Shown: in pieces, positions 26,159-35,400 of the stretch
Layout of the letters: each line of letters starts with the position of its first letter
How positions within the stretch are numbered: the first letter of the stretch is position 1
Assembly (NCBI RefSeq): GCF_001305855.1
Contig: NZ_LIXZ01000011.1
Span: 18,873-63,618, forward strand
Origin: Rossellomorea vietnamensis
Lineage (GTDB): Bacteria; Bacillota; Bacilli; Bacillales; Bacillaceae_B
Length of the DNA stretch: 44,746 bases
Reading direction: 5' to 3'
The notes under the pieces: model-generated
What the model was told of the DNA's origin: nothing
The model's input: only the letters and a program-made list of their open reading frames with translations
The model's database searches: none
Translations under genes and position numbers: made by a program

Positions 26159-26653
26159 ATGGAGAAAGAAATAAAGATCATTGAAGATATTCGTTCTGAT
26201 TTATTAAATAGTGTGAATGACCTAACAGACAAGGAATTAAACAAAGAGGTAGAAGAAGGTCGTTGGACGATCATGCAAGTATTGGATCATCTTTATTTAA
26301 TGGAGAGATCTCTTACAAAAACGATTCAGTTGACGCTCGAAAAAGGAGAAGAACAGCAAGTGGACTCGAAGCCGATTCACTATACGGTAAATCGATCGAC
26401 CAAGGTAGACGCCCCTCCATTTGTGGTCCCTTCAGAGGAAAAGCAGACTCTTCAACAAATGAAAGATAAACTGGAATCGTCACGAAAAGATCTCTTTATT
26501 TTCCTTGAAACAACAAGCAAAGAAGCTCTACAGAAAAAAGCATATCCTCACCCTATTTTCGGGCATATCCGTTTAGATGAGTGGGTTCCATTTATTGGTT
26601 ACCATGAAAAGAGACATTTAGAACAGATCGAAGAGTTGAAATCAACGTTATAA
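26159..26653 (+). CDS. DinB-like (YfiT-type) metal-binding protein
   Basis: A 164-residue four-helix-bundle protein of the DinB/YfiT superfamily. The three metal-binding histidines are visible: His44 in QVLDHLYLMER, and His149 and His153 in GYHEKRHLEQI at the C terminus. Family members include thiol-dependent transferases and damage-inducible proteins, and most are uncharacterised; bacillithiol-S-transferases such as BstA are relatives, so a thiol transfer role is plausible but not shown. ATG 26159 has GAGGAGG 8-9 bases upstream. Monocistronic between two terminators. Confidence 0.8.
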   Translation: MEKEIKIIEDIRSDLLNSVNDLTDKELNKEVEEGRWTIMQVLDHLYLMERSLTKTIQLTLEKGEEQQVDSKPIHYTVNRSTKVDAPPFVVPSEEKQTLQQMKDKLESSRKDLFIFLETTSKEALQKKAYPHPIFGHIRLDEWVPFIGYHEKRHLEQIEELKSTL

Positions 26654-26666
26654 ACCTGCTTGAATA

Positions 26667-26693
26667 GGATCTGTTTCTGATTGAAACAGATCC
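26667..26693. terminator. Terminator between convergent genes
   Basis: GGATCTGTTTC and GAAACAGATCC form an 11-bp perfect stem with a 5-base loop and TTCTTTC after it. It separates the DinB-like gene from the convergent ABC operon. Confidence 0.85.
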
Positions 26694-26712
26694 TTCTTTC
26701 ATCAATCCATCC

Positions 26713-27507
26713 TTACACTTTCAGATCACGTTTATCATAAAATAAAAACGTCATAGTGGTAAAAATCCCTATCAGCACGATTGAAACCCCAACATAGGTA
26801 GATTCCAATCCTCCCCCATACATCACATTTTCAGCCTCAAAATACTTAAATGGCGTGAAATAACTCATTGCCTCGATTTTTTCATTCAAGTCAATGGCGA
26901 ATGACAGAATGAATGTGAGTAATAATACGCCAGTTGCGACTGCAGCTGACTTTCCAGGCTTTTTACTATATGCTGCCACGGCCGTTCCGATCAATAAAAA
27001 TAGCACTTGTAAAATAATCATTCCGACTACCGTTAATCCAATATCCATGGCCACCGGCACATCACTATAATAGCCTACAATCAACAAGGAGGAGATCCAC
27101 GTGACAAAGGCGAGTATTGCAATTTGAGTCAAGGCAGCCAGAAGCTTAATTCCTATGATTGTCTTCCTTGTAAGAGGTTTGACAAATAGAAACTCGGCGG
27201 TTTTATCCCTTTCTTCCTTGGAAATGATGGTTGCACCGGTCAATGCTGCATGGATGGCTGCAAGTAATACGATATATAGAAAGAGCACTCCGTAAAACCC
27301 ACTCGCTGTTGCCATATCTAGAGTGCCGATTCCGAGAATGGCTTGCATAGACTTAGGCATCCCTCCCATCAACTCGTTCATGGATTGATCCGAGGACGAG
27401 AAGCCTGCATACTTCCCCATGCCAGATCCAATCAATCCAATCATTCCAAGACACCAGATGATAAGGGATTTACGATGTGCCCTCATTTCTCTTACATATA
27501 CATTCAT
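26713..27507 (-). CDS. ABC-2 type transporter permease (distal)
   Basis: A 264-residue membrane protein with about six hydrophobic segments. After TM1 (SLIIWCLGMIGLIGSGM) comes an extracellular loop, then TM2 (FYGVLFLYIVLLAAIHAAL), then the cytoplasmic EERDKTAEFLFVKPLTRKTIIGIKLLAA segment that is typical of ABC-2 permeases of drug or lantibiotic exporters. The C-terminal end is FLFYDKRDLKV. It is homologous to the adjacent 27522-28313 protein (ERDKTAEFL..PLTR versus IRGKTADFLLTKPVTR), so they probably form a heterodimer. ATG 27507 has AAGGAGG upstream; 14 bp after the preceding gene. Confidence 0.85.
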   Translation of the reverse strand: MNVYVREMRAHRKSLIIWCLGMIGLIGSGMGKYAGFSSSDQSMNELMGGMPKSMQAILGIGTLDMATASGFYGVLFLYIVLLAAIHAALTGATIISKEERDKTAEFLFVKPLTRKTIIGIKLLAALTQIAILAFVTWISSLLIVGYYSDVPVAMDIGLTVVGMIILQVLFLLIGTAVAAYSKKPGKSAAVATGVLLLTFILSFAIDLNEKIEAMSYFTPFKYFEAENVMYGGGLESTYVGVSIVLIGIFTTMTFLFYDKRDLKV

Positions 27508-27521
27508 GACATCCCCTCCTT

Positions 27522-28313
27522 CTATACCGTATGAATGTCTTTTTTATTATAAATGATGAAGCTAAAGACTAATGCGACGGCGATTATTGTCATCCCTACC
27601 ACCAGGAATGACCACTCATATGCAGCGTGATTGATAATATATGTGTAGTCAAAGTACTTAAACGGTGTGAAATACCGGCCCGCTTCTTCCGTTGCAGCCA
27701 CCATCCCAATGATGAAGAATGCAAATACGATACCAAGCGATAACGTAAGGACAGATTTTACCCTTGACCATACGACAGCGATAATCATTCCTAAGGCAAA
27801 CATGATGAATTGTGTGATTAAGAGAGTCGTTGAAATCAATAGGAATATATTCAGACTGAACGCTTCCTCCTTTACCAGGTTGGCAACAATGACCGCCGAA
27901 ACCACATAGACAATATTCGTAAAGATGAGAGAAACAAGCGCTGCCAGTACTTTCGAGGAAAGGATCCTCGTCCGGGTAACAGGCTTGGTGAGAAGAAAGT
28001 CCGCCGTTTTTCCCCTGATTTCCTTCGAGCTGATTGAAATCGCCAGATTCATTGCCTGTATTGCACCGCATAATGTTATATAAAGAAAGAAATACGAATA
28101 ATAACCGTTTAGGGATCCGATGCTTTCAATCTGTATGCCCAACGCTTTCCGAACCCCCTCCGGAAACCCCTCCAGAAGCTTTTTAAATTCGTCGATTTCT
28201 TTAGAAATGGACGGAAACATAGACATGAACAGAATCATCAATGAAATAAGGGCCAAAGTCCATATAAGAGTCGACTTTCGATTAGACTTAAGCTCATAAA
28301 GAAAGATATTCAT
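27522..28313 (-). CDS. ABC-2 type transporter permease (proximal)
   Basis: A 263-residue ABC-2 permease with about six hydrophobic segments, for example STLIWTLALISLMILFMSMF and MIIAVVWSRVKSVLTLSLGIVFAFFIIGM. The cytoplasmic KEIRGKTADFLLTKPVTRTRILSSKVLAALV loop probably meets the ATPase. It ends in IIYNKKDIHTV, paralleling the end of its neighbour. GGAGG lies 11 bases before ATG 28313, and the ATPase stop is 6 bases upstream, so the two are tightly coupled. Confidence 0.85.
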   Translation of the reverse strand: MNIFLYELKSNRKSTLIWTLALISLMILFMSMFPSISKEIDEFKKLLEGFPEGVRKALGIQIESIGSLNGYYSYFFLYITLCGAIQAMNLAISISSKEIRGKTADFLLTKPVTRTRILSSKVLAALVSLIFTNIVYVVSAVIVANLVKEEAFSLNIFLLISTTLLITQFIMFALGMIIAVVWSRVKSVLTLSLGIVFAFFIIGMVAATEEAGRYFTPFKYFDYTYIINHAAYEWSFLVVGMTIIAVALVFSFIIYNKKDIHTV

Positions 28314-28319
28314 AGAGGA

Positions 28320-29204
28320 TCAAGCCTCCTTTTCATAATAATGCATAAAGATTTCTTCCAAGTCGGGCTCCTCGATCCATAGATTCATTATTTCGATATC
28401 GGCAATCTTCTTCATGACCTTATTGATATCCCCCCTGAACAGGAAGCTGACTTGGCGGTCTTTTATTTCCAGTTTACTAACCCCTTCCATCTCAAAGTAA
28501 GAAGGGTCGAAATTCCCTTTCGCTTCTACCTTGAATTTTTTATGATTATTTTCCTTCAACGTACTGATTTTCTCAACTTGAACGATCCTTCCTTCTTTGA
28601 TGATTGCGACCCGATCACACATTCGCTGCACTTCACTCAATATATGTGATGAAAACAAGATGGTAGCTCCTTTCTTATTTTCTTCTCTTAGCAATTCAAA
28701 GAATTTCTGCTGCATGAGCGGGTCCAAGCCTGAAGTAGGTTCATCTAATATAATCAGCTTAGGTTCATGAAGCAAACCTTGAATGATGCCGACCTTTTTC
28801 TTATTACCAAGGGATAGATCGTCAATCTTCTTCGTTACATCCAGATTTAACATATCGGCCAATTCCTTGATTCTTTTTGTACAATCCTTTTTATAAAAGC
28901 TGGCAGAGTACTTAAGAAGATCAATCACTCTCATATTGTCATAATAAAATACCTCAGAAGGCAGGTATCCTACTTCCTTTGCAATTTCAGGGGCAGATTC
29001 AATGCAGTCCTTTCCAAAAATCGTTGCACTGCCGCTCGACGGATGAATCAATGAAAGAAGAGTCCGGATGGTCGTTGATTTCCCCGCGCCATTTGGCCCG
29101 ATGAATCCAAAGATCTCCCCTTCTTCTACATGAAAACTAATGTCGCTGATTCCCCTGGATTTTCCGTAATTTTTAGTTAATGAATGAATCTCAATCACAT
29201 TCAT
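28320..29204 (-). CDS. ABC exporter ATP-binding protein
   Basis: A 294-residue ATPase of the BcrA/DrrA-like class that energises the two downstream permeases. Walker A is GPNGAGKSTTI at about 37-47, the Q-loop is VGYLPSEVFYYDNM, the signature is a degenerate LSLGNKKKVGIIQGL, Walker B is LIILDEPTSGLDP, and the switch His is in LFSSHILSEV. The region after residue 225 is the usual DrrA-type C-terminal extension. Substrate may be an antimicrobial compound or lipid; the sequence does not say. ATG 29204 with GGGAGGG upstream, 23 bp after the TetR gene. Confidence 0.88.
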   Translation of the reverse strand: MNVIEIHSLTKNYGKSRGISDISFHVEEGEIFGFIGPNGAGKSTTIRTLLSLIHPSSGSATIFGKDCIESAPEIAKEVGYLPSEVFYYDNMRVIDLLKYSASFYKKDCTKRIKELADMLNLDVTKKIDDLSLGNKKKVGIIQGLLHEPKLIILDEPTSGLDPLMQQKFFELLREENKKGATILFSSHILSEVQRMCDRVAIIKEGRIVQVEKISTLKENNHKKFKVEAKGNFDPSYFEMEGVSKLEIKDRQVSFLFRGDINKVMKKIADIEIMNLWIEEPDLEEIFMHYYEKEA

Positions 29205-29227
29205 CGCATTACCCTCCCTTTAGCTTT

Positions 29228-29848
29228 CTATTTGTAAAACGAAATCTTCAACAATTCGATATAGGCGTCGATTTCCGCCAGCACTTCTTCTTGATTGATT
29301 TCATCTACAGATAGTGACTTCGCTTTCAGTTGTTGCTGATTGGCCATGCCTTCGAAGGTCCAATAAATAACCTGGATCGATTTAATTACATCGATCCCCG
29401 CTTTAAATTTGGAGGTATCGATGTTAGAGAATAAAGTGGCAAAGCTATTCTCCACCATCTTCGTTTTATACTTTTCAATTTCGTCTTTCACTTCGGAAGC
29501 TTCTTCTGAAAAGGCGCTGGTAAGGAAATTGATCAGATCAGGATAGACAGAAAAAAATTCAAACTTGATCAATGTCACTGAACGGATCGTAGCGAAAATA
29601 TCACGCTCATTCCGGTCGAGTCTTTCATAAACTTTTTCTGTGAACAAACCCGAGAGATATTCATAAAGAGAAACATACAATTCCTTTTTACTATTAAAAT
29701 AATGAAAAAGAATTCCCTTTGAAATCTTCGCTTCCTTTACGATGGCATTTGTCGAGGCTTTTTCATAACCGTTCTCGGCGAAAACCCGGGTTGCGGCTCT
29801 AATAATTCGATATTCTTTCTCTGGATCGATGTTTAATGACTTAAACAA
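29228..29848 (-). CDS. TetR family repressor of the ABC exporter operon
   Basis: A 206-residue TetR-family regulator with the HTH in IIRAATRVFAENGYEKASTNAIVKEAKISKGILFHYFNSKKELY (about 14-58). The start is TTG 29848, with AAGGAGG about 10 bases upstream. It is the first gene of a four-gene operon with the ATPase and two permeases. Two 17-bp palindromes sit on the operon promoter, one overlapping the -35 and spacer and one at the start site, so autorepression is strongly implied. The inducer is unknown. Confidence 0.88.
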   Translation of the reverse strand: MFKSLNIDPEKEYRIIRAATRVFAENGYEKASTNAIVKEAKISKGILFHYFNSKKELYVSLYEYLSGLFTEKVYERLDRNERDIFATIRSVTLIKFEFFSVYPDLINFLTSAFSEEASEVKDEIEKYKTKMVENSFATLFSNIDTSKFKAGIDVIKSIQVIYWTFEGMANQQQLKAKSLSVDEINQEEVLAEIDAYIELLKISFYK

Positions 29849-29880
29849 CCTTTGTAGACCTCCTTTTAAGGGACAAGGTA

Positions 29881-29930
29881 TTGACCACTGTGGTCAATTC
29901 TATTCTAATCCTTTTGACCAGTGTGGTCAA
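29881..29930 (-). promoter_or_regulatory. Promoter and two TetR operators of the ABC operon
   Basis: Minus strand: -35 TTGACC (29925-29930), 17-base spacer, -10 TAGAAT (29902-29907). Operator A, TTGACCACTGTGGTCAA (29881-29897), covers the start region. Operator B, TTGACCAGTGTGGTCAA (29914-29930), covers the -35 and most of the spacer. Arms are perfect 8-mers in A; B differs at one inner pair. Centres are 33 bp apart, about three helical turns. Confidence 0.9.
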
Positions 29931-30006
29931 TATTATTTTCAAATAATGGCTGACTCCACTAATTTCCTTCTTCTACATGAGACAATATGTATTGTTGGAT
30001 ATAAAA

Positions 30007-30029
30007 AAACTCAGGGGAGACCTGAGTTT
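30007..30029 (-). terminator. Terminator of the fluoride-channel operon
   Basis: AAACTCAGG / CCTGAGTTT stem with a 5-base loop; read on the minus strand it is followed by TTTTTAT. It is 34 bp beyond the second channel gene. Confidence 0.85.
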
Positions 30030-30063
30030 CTTAATGATTCACCTATGAATGGCCGGCCCTTCT

Positions 30064-30423
30064 TTACACTCTGCCTAAAGCCATCCCCAAAAATGCGAAT
30101 AAAATACCAATCGTGTAGCTGAGCAGGAGATAAGTAATCAGGGGCTTCCATTTTTTATCTGCATGAAGCTGAATGTTTTCCAGTTTAAAAGTGGAGAAAG
30201 TCGTAAAGGATCCGAGAAAACCGGTCCCAAGAAGTAGAATGCCTGTTTCTGAGATATCCAAGCCGATTACATATCCAAGAAGAAATGAACCTGCAAGATT
30301 GACAAATAAGGTGGCATATGGAAAGTCAGAAGTATAATATTTCTTGAATAAACGGCTGATCCCAAAGCGTGAGATTGCCCCAAAGAAGCCTCCGATTGCG
30401 ACCATCATACCCTGCATCATCAT
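30064..30423 (-). CDS. crcB: Fluoride-specific ion channel FluC/CrcB, second subunit
   Basis: A 119-residue, four-TM protein of the Fluc family that exports fluoride as an antiparallel dimer. Diagnostic segments are GGFFGAISRFGIS at the N terminus, LFVNLAGSFLLGY, and the FLGSFTTFSTFKLE motif whose phenylalanines and threonines line the pore. The gene overlaps the stop of the first subunit; of the tandem starts (GTG 30426, then ATG 30423 onward), ATG 30423 has GGGGG 7 bases upstream. Together with its neighbour it probably makes a heterodimeric channel, as known in some Firmicutes with paired genes. Confidence 0.93.
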   Translation of the reverse strand: MMMQGMMVAIGGFFGAISRFGISRLFKKYYTSDFPYATLFVNLAGSFLLGYVIGLDISETGILLLGTGFLGSFTTFSTFKLENIQLHADKKWKPLITYLLLSYTIGILFAFLGMALGRV

Positions 30424-30425
30424 CA

Positions 30426-30824
30426 CTAGACCCCCTTTCGTTTATACAGATCAAATTGTAGCTTGCCAAGTCTGAAACCCGCCCATGACATGAATAAACC
30501 TCCGAATACACTTCCTAATACATAAATAAGAGCTAAAAACAAATGTGAATGAGTAAGGAGGTCGACCGTTTCGACACTGAATGTGGAAAAGGTGGTGAAA
30601 GATCCAATCATACCCGTCCCAATGGCTGTGGCTGTCATTGAACGGATCTTCTTGATTTGAAATATGTACGTTGTGACGTATCCCAACGTGAAGCTTCCAA
30701 TCATATTGGCGAGATATGTCCCCATCGGAAATGTGTAATCCCACCATCCTCCGGCAAATATCCCAAGATAATATCGCAACAGGGCGCCCACCATACCGGC
30801 TGCACCGACTATTATATAAATCAT
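30426..30824 (-). CDS. crcB: Fluoride-specific ion channel FluC/CrcB, first subunit
   Basis: A 132-residue Fluc subunit with four TM helices. Key segments are GMVGALLRYYLG, YLANMIGSFTLGY and GMIGSFTTFSTFSVE, and a basic C-terminal KLQFDLYKRKG. The open frame continues to 30902 but runs through a leader hairpin; ATG 30824 (MIYIIVG) follows AGAGGTG at 6 bases and gives the usual family N terminus. The stop overlaps the second subunit's start region. A 14-bp hairpin lies in the leader (30860-30899). Confidence 0.92.
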   Translation of the reverse strand: MIYIIVGAAGMVGALLRYYLGIFAGGWWDYTFPMGTYLANMIGSFTLGYVTTYIFQIKKIRSMTATAIGTGMIGSFTTFSTFSVETVDLLTHSHLFLALIYVLGSVFGGLFMSWAGFRLGKLQFDLYKRKGV

Positions 30825-30859
30825 ATTTTTCACCTCTGACATGCTATTTCTTTCATGAA

Positions 30860-30899
30860 AGAGACTCCTACCGACACATGGGTAACGGTAGGAGTCTCT
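30860..30899 (-). promoter_or_regulatory. Leader hairpin upstream of the fluoride channel genes
   Basis: On the minus strand a perfect 14-bp stem, AGAGACTCCTACCG / CGGTAGGAGTCTCT, with a 12-base loop, followed by only TTTCAT. The GACTCCTACC arm resembles the terminator stem of Bacillus fluoride (crcB) riboswitches, but I cannot find the canonical GGCGATGG..CGCC aptamer before it. It may instead be the terminator or a regulatory hairpin between mgtE and crcB. Confidence 0.45.
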
Positions 30900-30976
30900 C
30901 ACTTTTTAAGTAATAAAGCTAACTCTCATGGCGATCACTGACTATTTTACCACAGGAAATATTATCGAAAAATCCT

Positions 30977-32335
30977 TTACATCAATTTCGTAATAAACAT
31001 GGTGGCAATTCCAAAATAGATCAGCAGGGAAAGGATATCATTGATCGTTGTGATCAACGGGCCGGAAGCAACGGCCGGATCTACGTTAAACTTATACAGG
31101 ATGAGGGGGATGATGGTTCCTGCCAATGTCCCGATAATTAACGTAATCAATAAGGAGCTTCCCACCACGAGTCCAAGAACAATATTACCCTGCCACACAA
31201 AGGCGATCAGTGCAATCATGACGGCACAGGTTACACCGATGATGATGCCTACCCATAATTCCCGGAAAACCAGCTTTATGACTTGCTTTACATCCAAATC
31301 ATTCGAGACCAGTCCCCTGACGACGACGGCCAATGATTGCGTACCCGTGTTCCCGGTCATTCCGGCAATCATCGGCATAAAGAAAGCAAGCGCAACAACC
31401 TGTTCCAAGGTTGCAGAGAATCTGTCAATGATACTTCCCGATACGAGGCCGATGAATAGCAATAAAATAAGCCATGGAAGTCGGCGATATGCTGCAACAA
31501 ATGGTTTAGTCGTAAAATCAATGGATTTACCAGATGCAGATAACTTCTCAATATCTTCATTCGCTTCTTGAATGACAACATCAATGATGTCGTCGACGGT
31601 GATGACGCCGACAAGTCTCCCGTCTTCTTCAATTACCGGCAGTGTGATGAAATCATAGCGGCTGATTAGTTTGGCCACTTCTTCCTGATCAGTATGAACA
31701 TCCACTTTTACCACACGGCTGTACATGATATCTTCAATTTTATCAACTAGCTCACTAAGTAATAAATCCTTGTAGGAAATGACTCCCATCAATTTCTTCT
31801 CTTCGTCAATGACATAAAGATAGTTCAGATATTCGGCGAGTTCTGCGAAATGCTTCAGTTTATCCACTGCTTCGCGGACCGTATAATGCTTAGGTATCCA
31901 GACGTAACGGTTGTTCATGATCCGGCCGGCTGTCTCCGGTCGGTAGGTCATTAGATTCTGAACCACCTGAGACTCTGCCTGGTTCATCTCTGATAGCAAT
32001 TCCTCTATCTTCTCGGGCTCTAAATCCGTCAATAATGTGGCCAGGTTGTCATTTTCCATCAAATCGAGGACCTTTGTTGATTTCTCTATCCCCAGCTTTT
32101 CTAATACGAGCAGCTGGTCTTCTTTTTCAATCTCCTGAATGAATTCCGTTAGTTGCTCAAGAGGTAAATAAAGAAGGAATTTATTTCGGTGCTTGGACGG
32201 GATATGTAGATATTGTTGTGCGATATCGTACGGCTGAAGCTCTTCAATGATTTCTAAGAAAGTGATTTTCTTCCCATCTTTCAAGCTTTGGATGATGGCA
32301 AGGGTAATTTCATTTTCCGTCATGGCTAATGTCAT
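30977..32335 (-). CDS. mgtE: Magnesium transporter MgtE
   Basis: A 452-residue Mg2+ channel of the MgtE family. The N-terminal superhelical domain covers about 10-130. Tandem CBS domains lie at about 140-265 (MNNRYVWIPKHYTVREAV, then VVKVDVHTDQEEVAKLISRYDF and VGVITVDDIIDVVIQEANED). The membrane part of five helices starts at LPWLILLLFIGLVSGSII, with the pore-proximal segment MIAGMTGNTGTQSLAVVVRG and the C-terminal TTINDILSLLIYFGI. ATG 32335 has AAGGAG 9 bases upstream. The 106-bp gap upstream is too short for a classical M-box Mg2+ riboswitch and does not contain one. Confidence 0.93.
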   Translation of the reverse strand: MTLAMTENEITLAIIQSLKDGKKITFLEIIEELQPYDIAQQYLHIPSKHRNKFLLYLPLEQLTEFIQEIEKEDQLLVLEKLGIEKSTKVLDLMENDNLATLLTDLEPEKIEELLSEMNQAESQVVQNLMTYRPETAGRIMNNRYVWIPKHYTVREAVDKLKHFAELAEYLNYLYVIDEEKKLMGVISYKDLLLSELVDKIEDIMYSRVVKVDVHTDQEEVAKLISRYDFITLPVIEEDGRLVGVITVDDIIDVVIQEANEDIEKLSASGKSIDFTTKPFVAAYRRLPWLILLLFIGLVSGSIIDRFSATLEQVVALAFFMPMIAGMTGNTGTQSLAVVVRGLVSNDLDVKQVIKLVFRELWVGIIIGVTCAVMIALIAFVWQGNIVLGLVVGSSLLITLIIGTLAGTIIPLILYKFNVDPAVASGPLITTINDILSLLIYFGIATMFITKLM

Positions 32336-32375
32336 AGAGTGTACTCCTTAACTGTGTTCTTATCGGAAGGCTTGA

Positions 32376-32417
32376 GGAGATACCGTAAAGAATGCCCATC
32401 CCCCTATTAGTATCTCC
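32376..32417 (-). other. Stem-loop in the mgtE leader
   Basis: GGAGATAC (32376-32383) and GTATCTCC (32410-32417) form a perfect 8-bp stem around a 26-base, G-rich (minus strand) loop. There is no T-run, so it is not an ordinary terminator. Function unknown. Confidence 0.4.
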
Positions 32418-32441
32418 CGAATCCTGTGTTCATGCTAATTT

Positions 32442-35400
32442 CTATTGTACTGTCTGTTGATCTAGAGATAATATCTCTTTCAATTCATCTTCGGTTAAAG
32501 TTTGAACAATCTTTTCATTAGGGTCCATGATATCGCTGATCAGATTTCGCTTTTTATCTTGTAGCTCGTTCATCTTTTCTTCGATTGTTCCTTTGGCAAT
32601 CAGCTTGATCACTTTTACCGTATTTTCCTGCCCCATCCGGTGTGCCCGGTCTGCTGCTTGTTCCTCTACTGCAGGATTCCACCAAGTATCAAATAGAATG
32701 ACCGTATCGGCACTCGTTAAATTCAGCCCTGTCCCCCCTGCCTTTAAAGAGATGAGAAATAGGTTCCGTTCCCCTTCATTAAAGCGACTGCACATCTTTA
32801 CCCTCTCTTCTGAAGGGGTCGCTCCATTCAGGTAAAAGTAGGATTGCCCTTTGATAGCAAGCTCTCTCCCTATCATTTCGAGCATTTTCGTAAATTGGGA
32901 AAAGACTAGGACCCTTCTGCCAGACAACCTTGACTCCTCCAATAACTCCATTAGCTCTATGAATTTTGCTGATGAGCCCTGATAACCATCTACAAATAAG
33001 CCGGGATGGCAGCAGATTTGTCTTAAACGGGTCAATCCGGAAAGAATTTTAATTTTGTTTTTCCTCAGCGTGTTCTTATCCAAGTGTTTCATGGTATCAT
33101 GCTTCAGCTTGGCGAGGTAAGCTGCATACAATTCTTTCTGCTGGGGGAGGAGCTCTGAAAAACCGATGATTTCTTCTTTTCCGGGAAGTTCTGATAACAC
33201 GTCTTCTTTCATTCTGCGAAGAACGAACGGCCTGATTCTCTTCGCTATATCTTTTCTCGTTAAGCGGCTGTAACCCTTAAGTCCGTTGAATAATCCTGGA
33301 AATACAACGTGGAAGATGGACCACAATTCTTCAAGTGAATTTTCCACAGGTGTTCCTGTCAAGGCGAAGCGATTAACCGCTTGGATCTTCTTAACACTTC
33401 TTGCTGTTTGGGTGAGTGGGTTTTTGAAGGCTTGAGCCTCATCAAAAAAGACCGTATGGAATTCCTGTAGTTCATACCATTTACTGTCGCTTCGCAGTAA
33501 AGGATATGAAGTGATGATTACATCCACATCCTTCATAGCTTTCTGTTTCTTCTTTCGTACAGCCTGATTACCGTCCATGATGAGGACATTGACGTCCGGC
33601 GCAAATTTCCCACATTCGCTTTTCCAGTTATAAGTGAGGGAAGAAGGACAGACAATCAGAATCGGAAGCTTCTTTCTTCTGATTTCTTCAAGTTCCGATA
33701 CAATAAACGTGATACTCTGAATCGTTTTCCCAAGTCCCATATCATCAGCCAGAATCCCTCCTAAACCATAATGGGAAAGAGTCTTCATCCAGCGAAAGCC
33801 TGTCTTCTGGTAGTTTCTCAGCTGATCGTTTAATATGGAAGGCACCGAAATCTCACTCTTGTCGGGATTCATAAGATGCCCATAAAATTCATGGAAGGAA
33901 TGTTCCAAAGTGAAAGAATGCCCCCCATCAACTGTATCCAGGAGGTGCAGGCTTTGATGCAAAGGTAGTTCGAGCCCCTTCACGAGATCGTTCTTATCTG
34001 CTTGTGAGGTATGCATAAAGCGCTGAATATCTTGAAATTCCTTTGATTCCAGTGACAAGAGTGAGCCGTTTCGCATCCTGAAATATTTACGTTTTTCTTC
34101 CAGTGCCCCGAGGATATCCATTACCTGTCTATCAGGGATGCCATCCATTTCAAATGTAAATTCCAACCAGTTCATTCGTTCCTTTTTAACTTTGACCTTT
34201 ATCTTAGGATGTTGATTCCCTCTGGAGATCCTGTTTCTTACAGCGGTGGTAGCATAAATTTGAACATCCTTTTGAATCTTCGTCACTCCATAGGTTAAAA
34301 ACTCATATTCCAAATCCTCATTGTGTAAGTAGTAACCACCTTCTGTTTTCCCGAAAGAAAACTCGTCCATCCATTCCAGAATGGTATTTTCTTTCTCTAC
34401 ATTCCGTATAAGCAATGAACCTGATGGAGCCTCTCGGTTTTCAAGGGGATGAATAACGATTTGATCATAATGGAATTCAAGTCCGGCTAACAATCGGTTC
34501 TTTACCCGGTCAAGATATAGCTTCGCAACAAGAGGTGCCCTTTCCAGTCTTTTGGCGATGTCTTCTGATATTTGTACTTTCCCTAATTTCTTCAATCCAA
34601 CAGCCACTTTTTCAAGGAAAAAGCCGATCTGATCTGGAGAAATCGGGATGAACCGGGCCCCTGAATGGTCCAACAGTCTCTTTAATTCAGTTAGTCTATT
34701 ACCATCCATGCTGTCAAGCTGTGTAAAAATACCATCATGAATGACGGTTTGATACTCTTCCATGATCGTCATATCATCCAGTCCCGAGATGTATAACCTG
34801 TAACCCCCTGCGTCGTCCTGCTTAAAATGGAACTGTAATGGAAGAGGCAGTCTTCCTTGCCTGAAGCCTCCCCAGACTCTTGCGTTATGTTGCACTTTAA
34901 CGTCTTTAGCACGTATAAGCAATGGAATGAGGTTCTCCCATGATGAGGGCGGGATAAGCAAATAGTCGTCGTTTTTTTTCATGACAGATCCCATTGACGC
35001 TTTCACAAGATATTGAATGACAGCCGCCGTATCATTTTCAAAACAATGAAACTCGGGATTGAAGATGAATGAGTCTGAAACCTGAAAGGGTTTCCATTCA
35101 TTTATATTTTCCAGGAAGTGTCGGATCGGGTTTACCTTCTTCCCCTCTATAGTACATTCAATTCCAATCTTGTGGCCCCCGTCATGCGTGGATAAGGGTT
35201 TAATCTGAAATTCACATGGCACAATCTGTCTGTTTTCAAAATGACGAAGCTTGGCCGGGGAACGGAAGGATTCTTCCTGGAACAATGTGAAAAATTCCTC
35301 TGTCACGTCTTCTTCATTCCTTTTCATCTTTCGCGCTTCTTTCTCCATTTTCAAAAGCACAGCAGCTATATGCTGACAATCCTTATCAAATGAAGCAAGC

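Noticed and set aside
30841..30960. Calling a bona fide fluoride riboswitch
   Set aside because: The terminator-like arm matches, but no GGCGATGG..CGCC stem and no complement for the ACTCC pseudoknot are visible. Kept only as a hairpin leader and a finding.
32336..32441. M-box magnesium riboswitch for mgtE
   Set aside because: The gap is shorter than the aptamer and conserved M-box words are absent.
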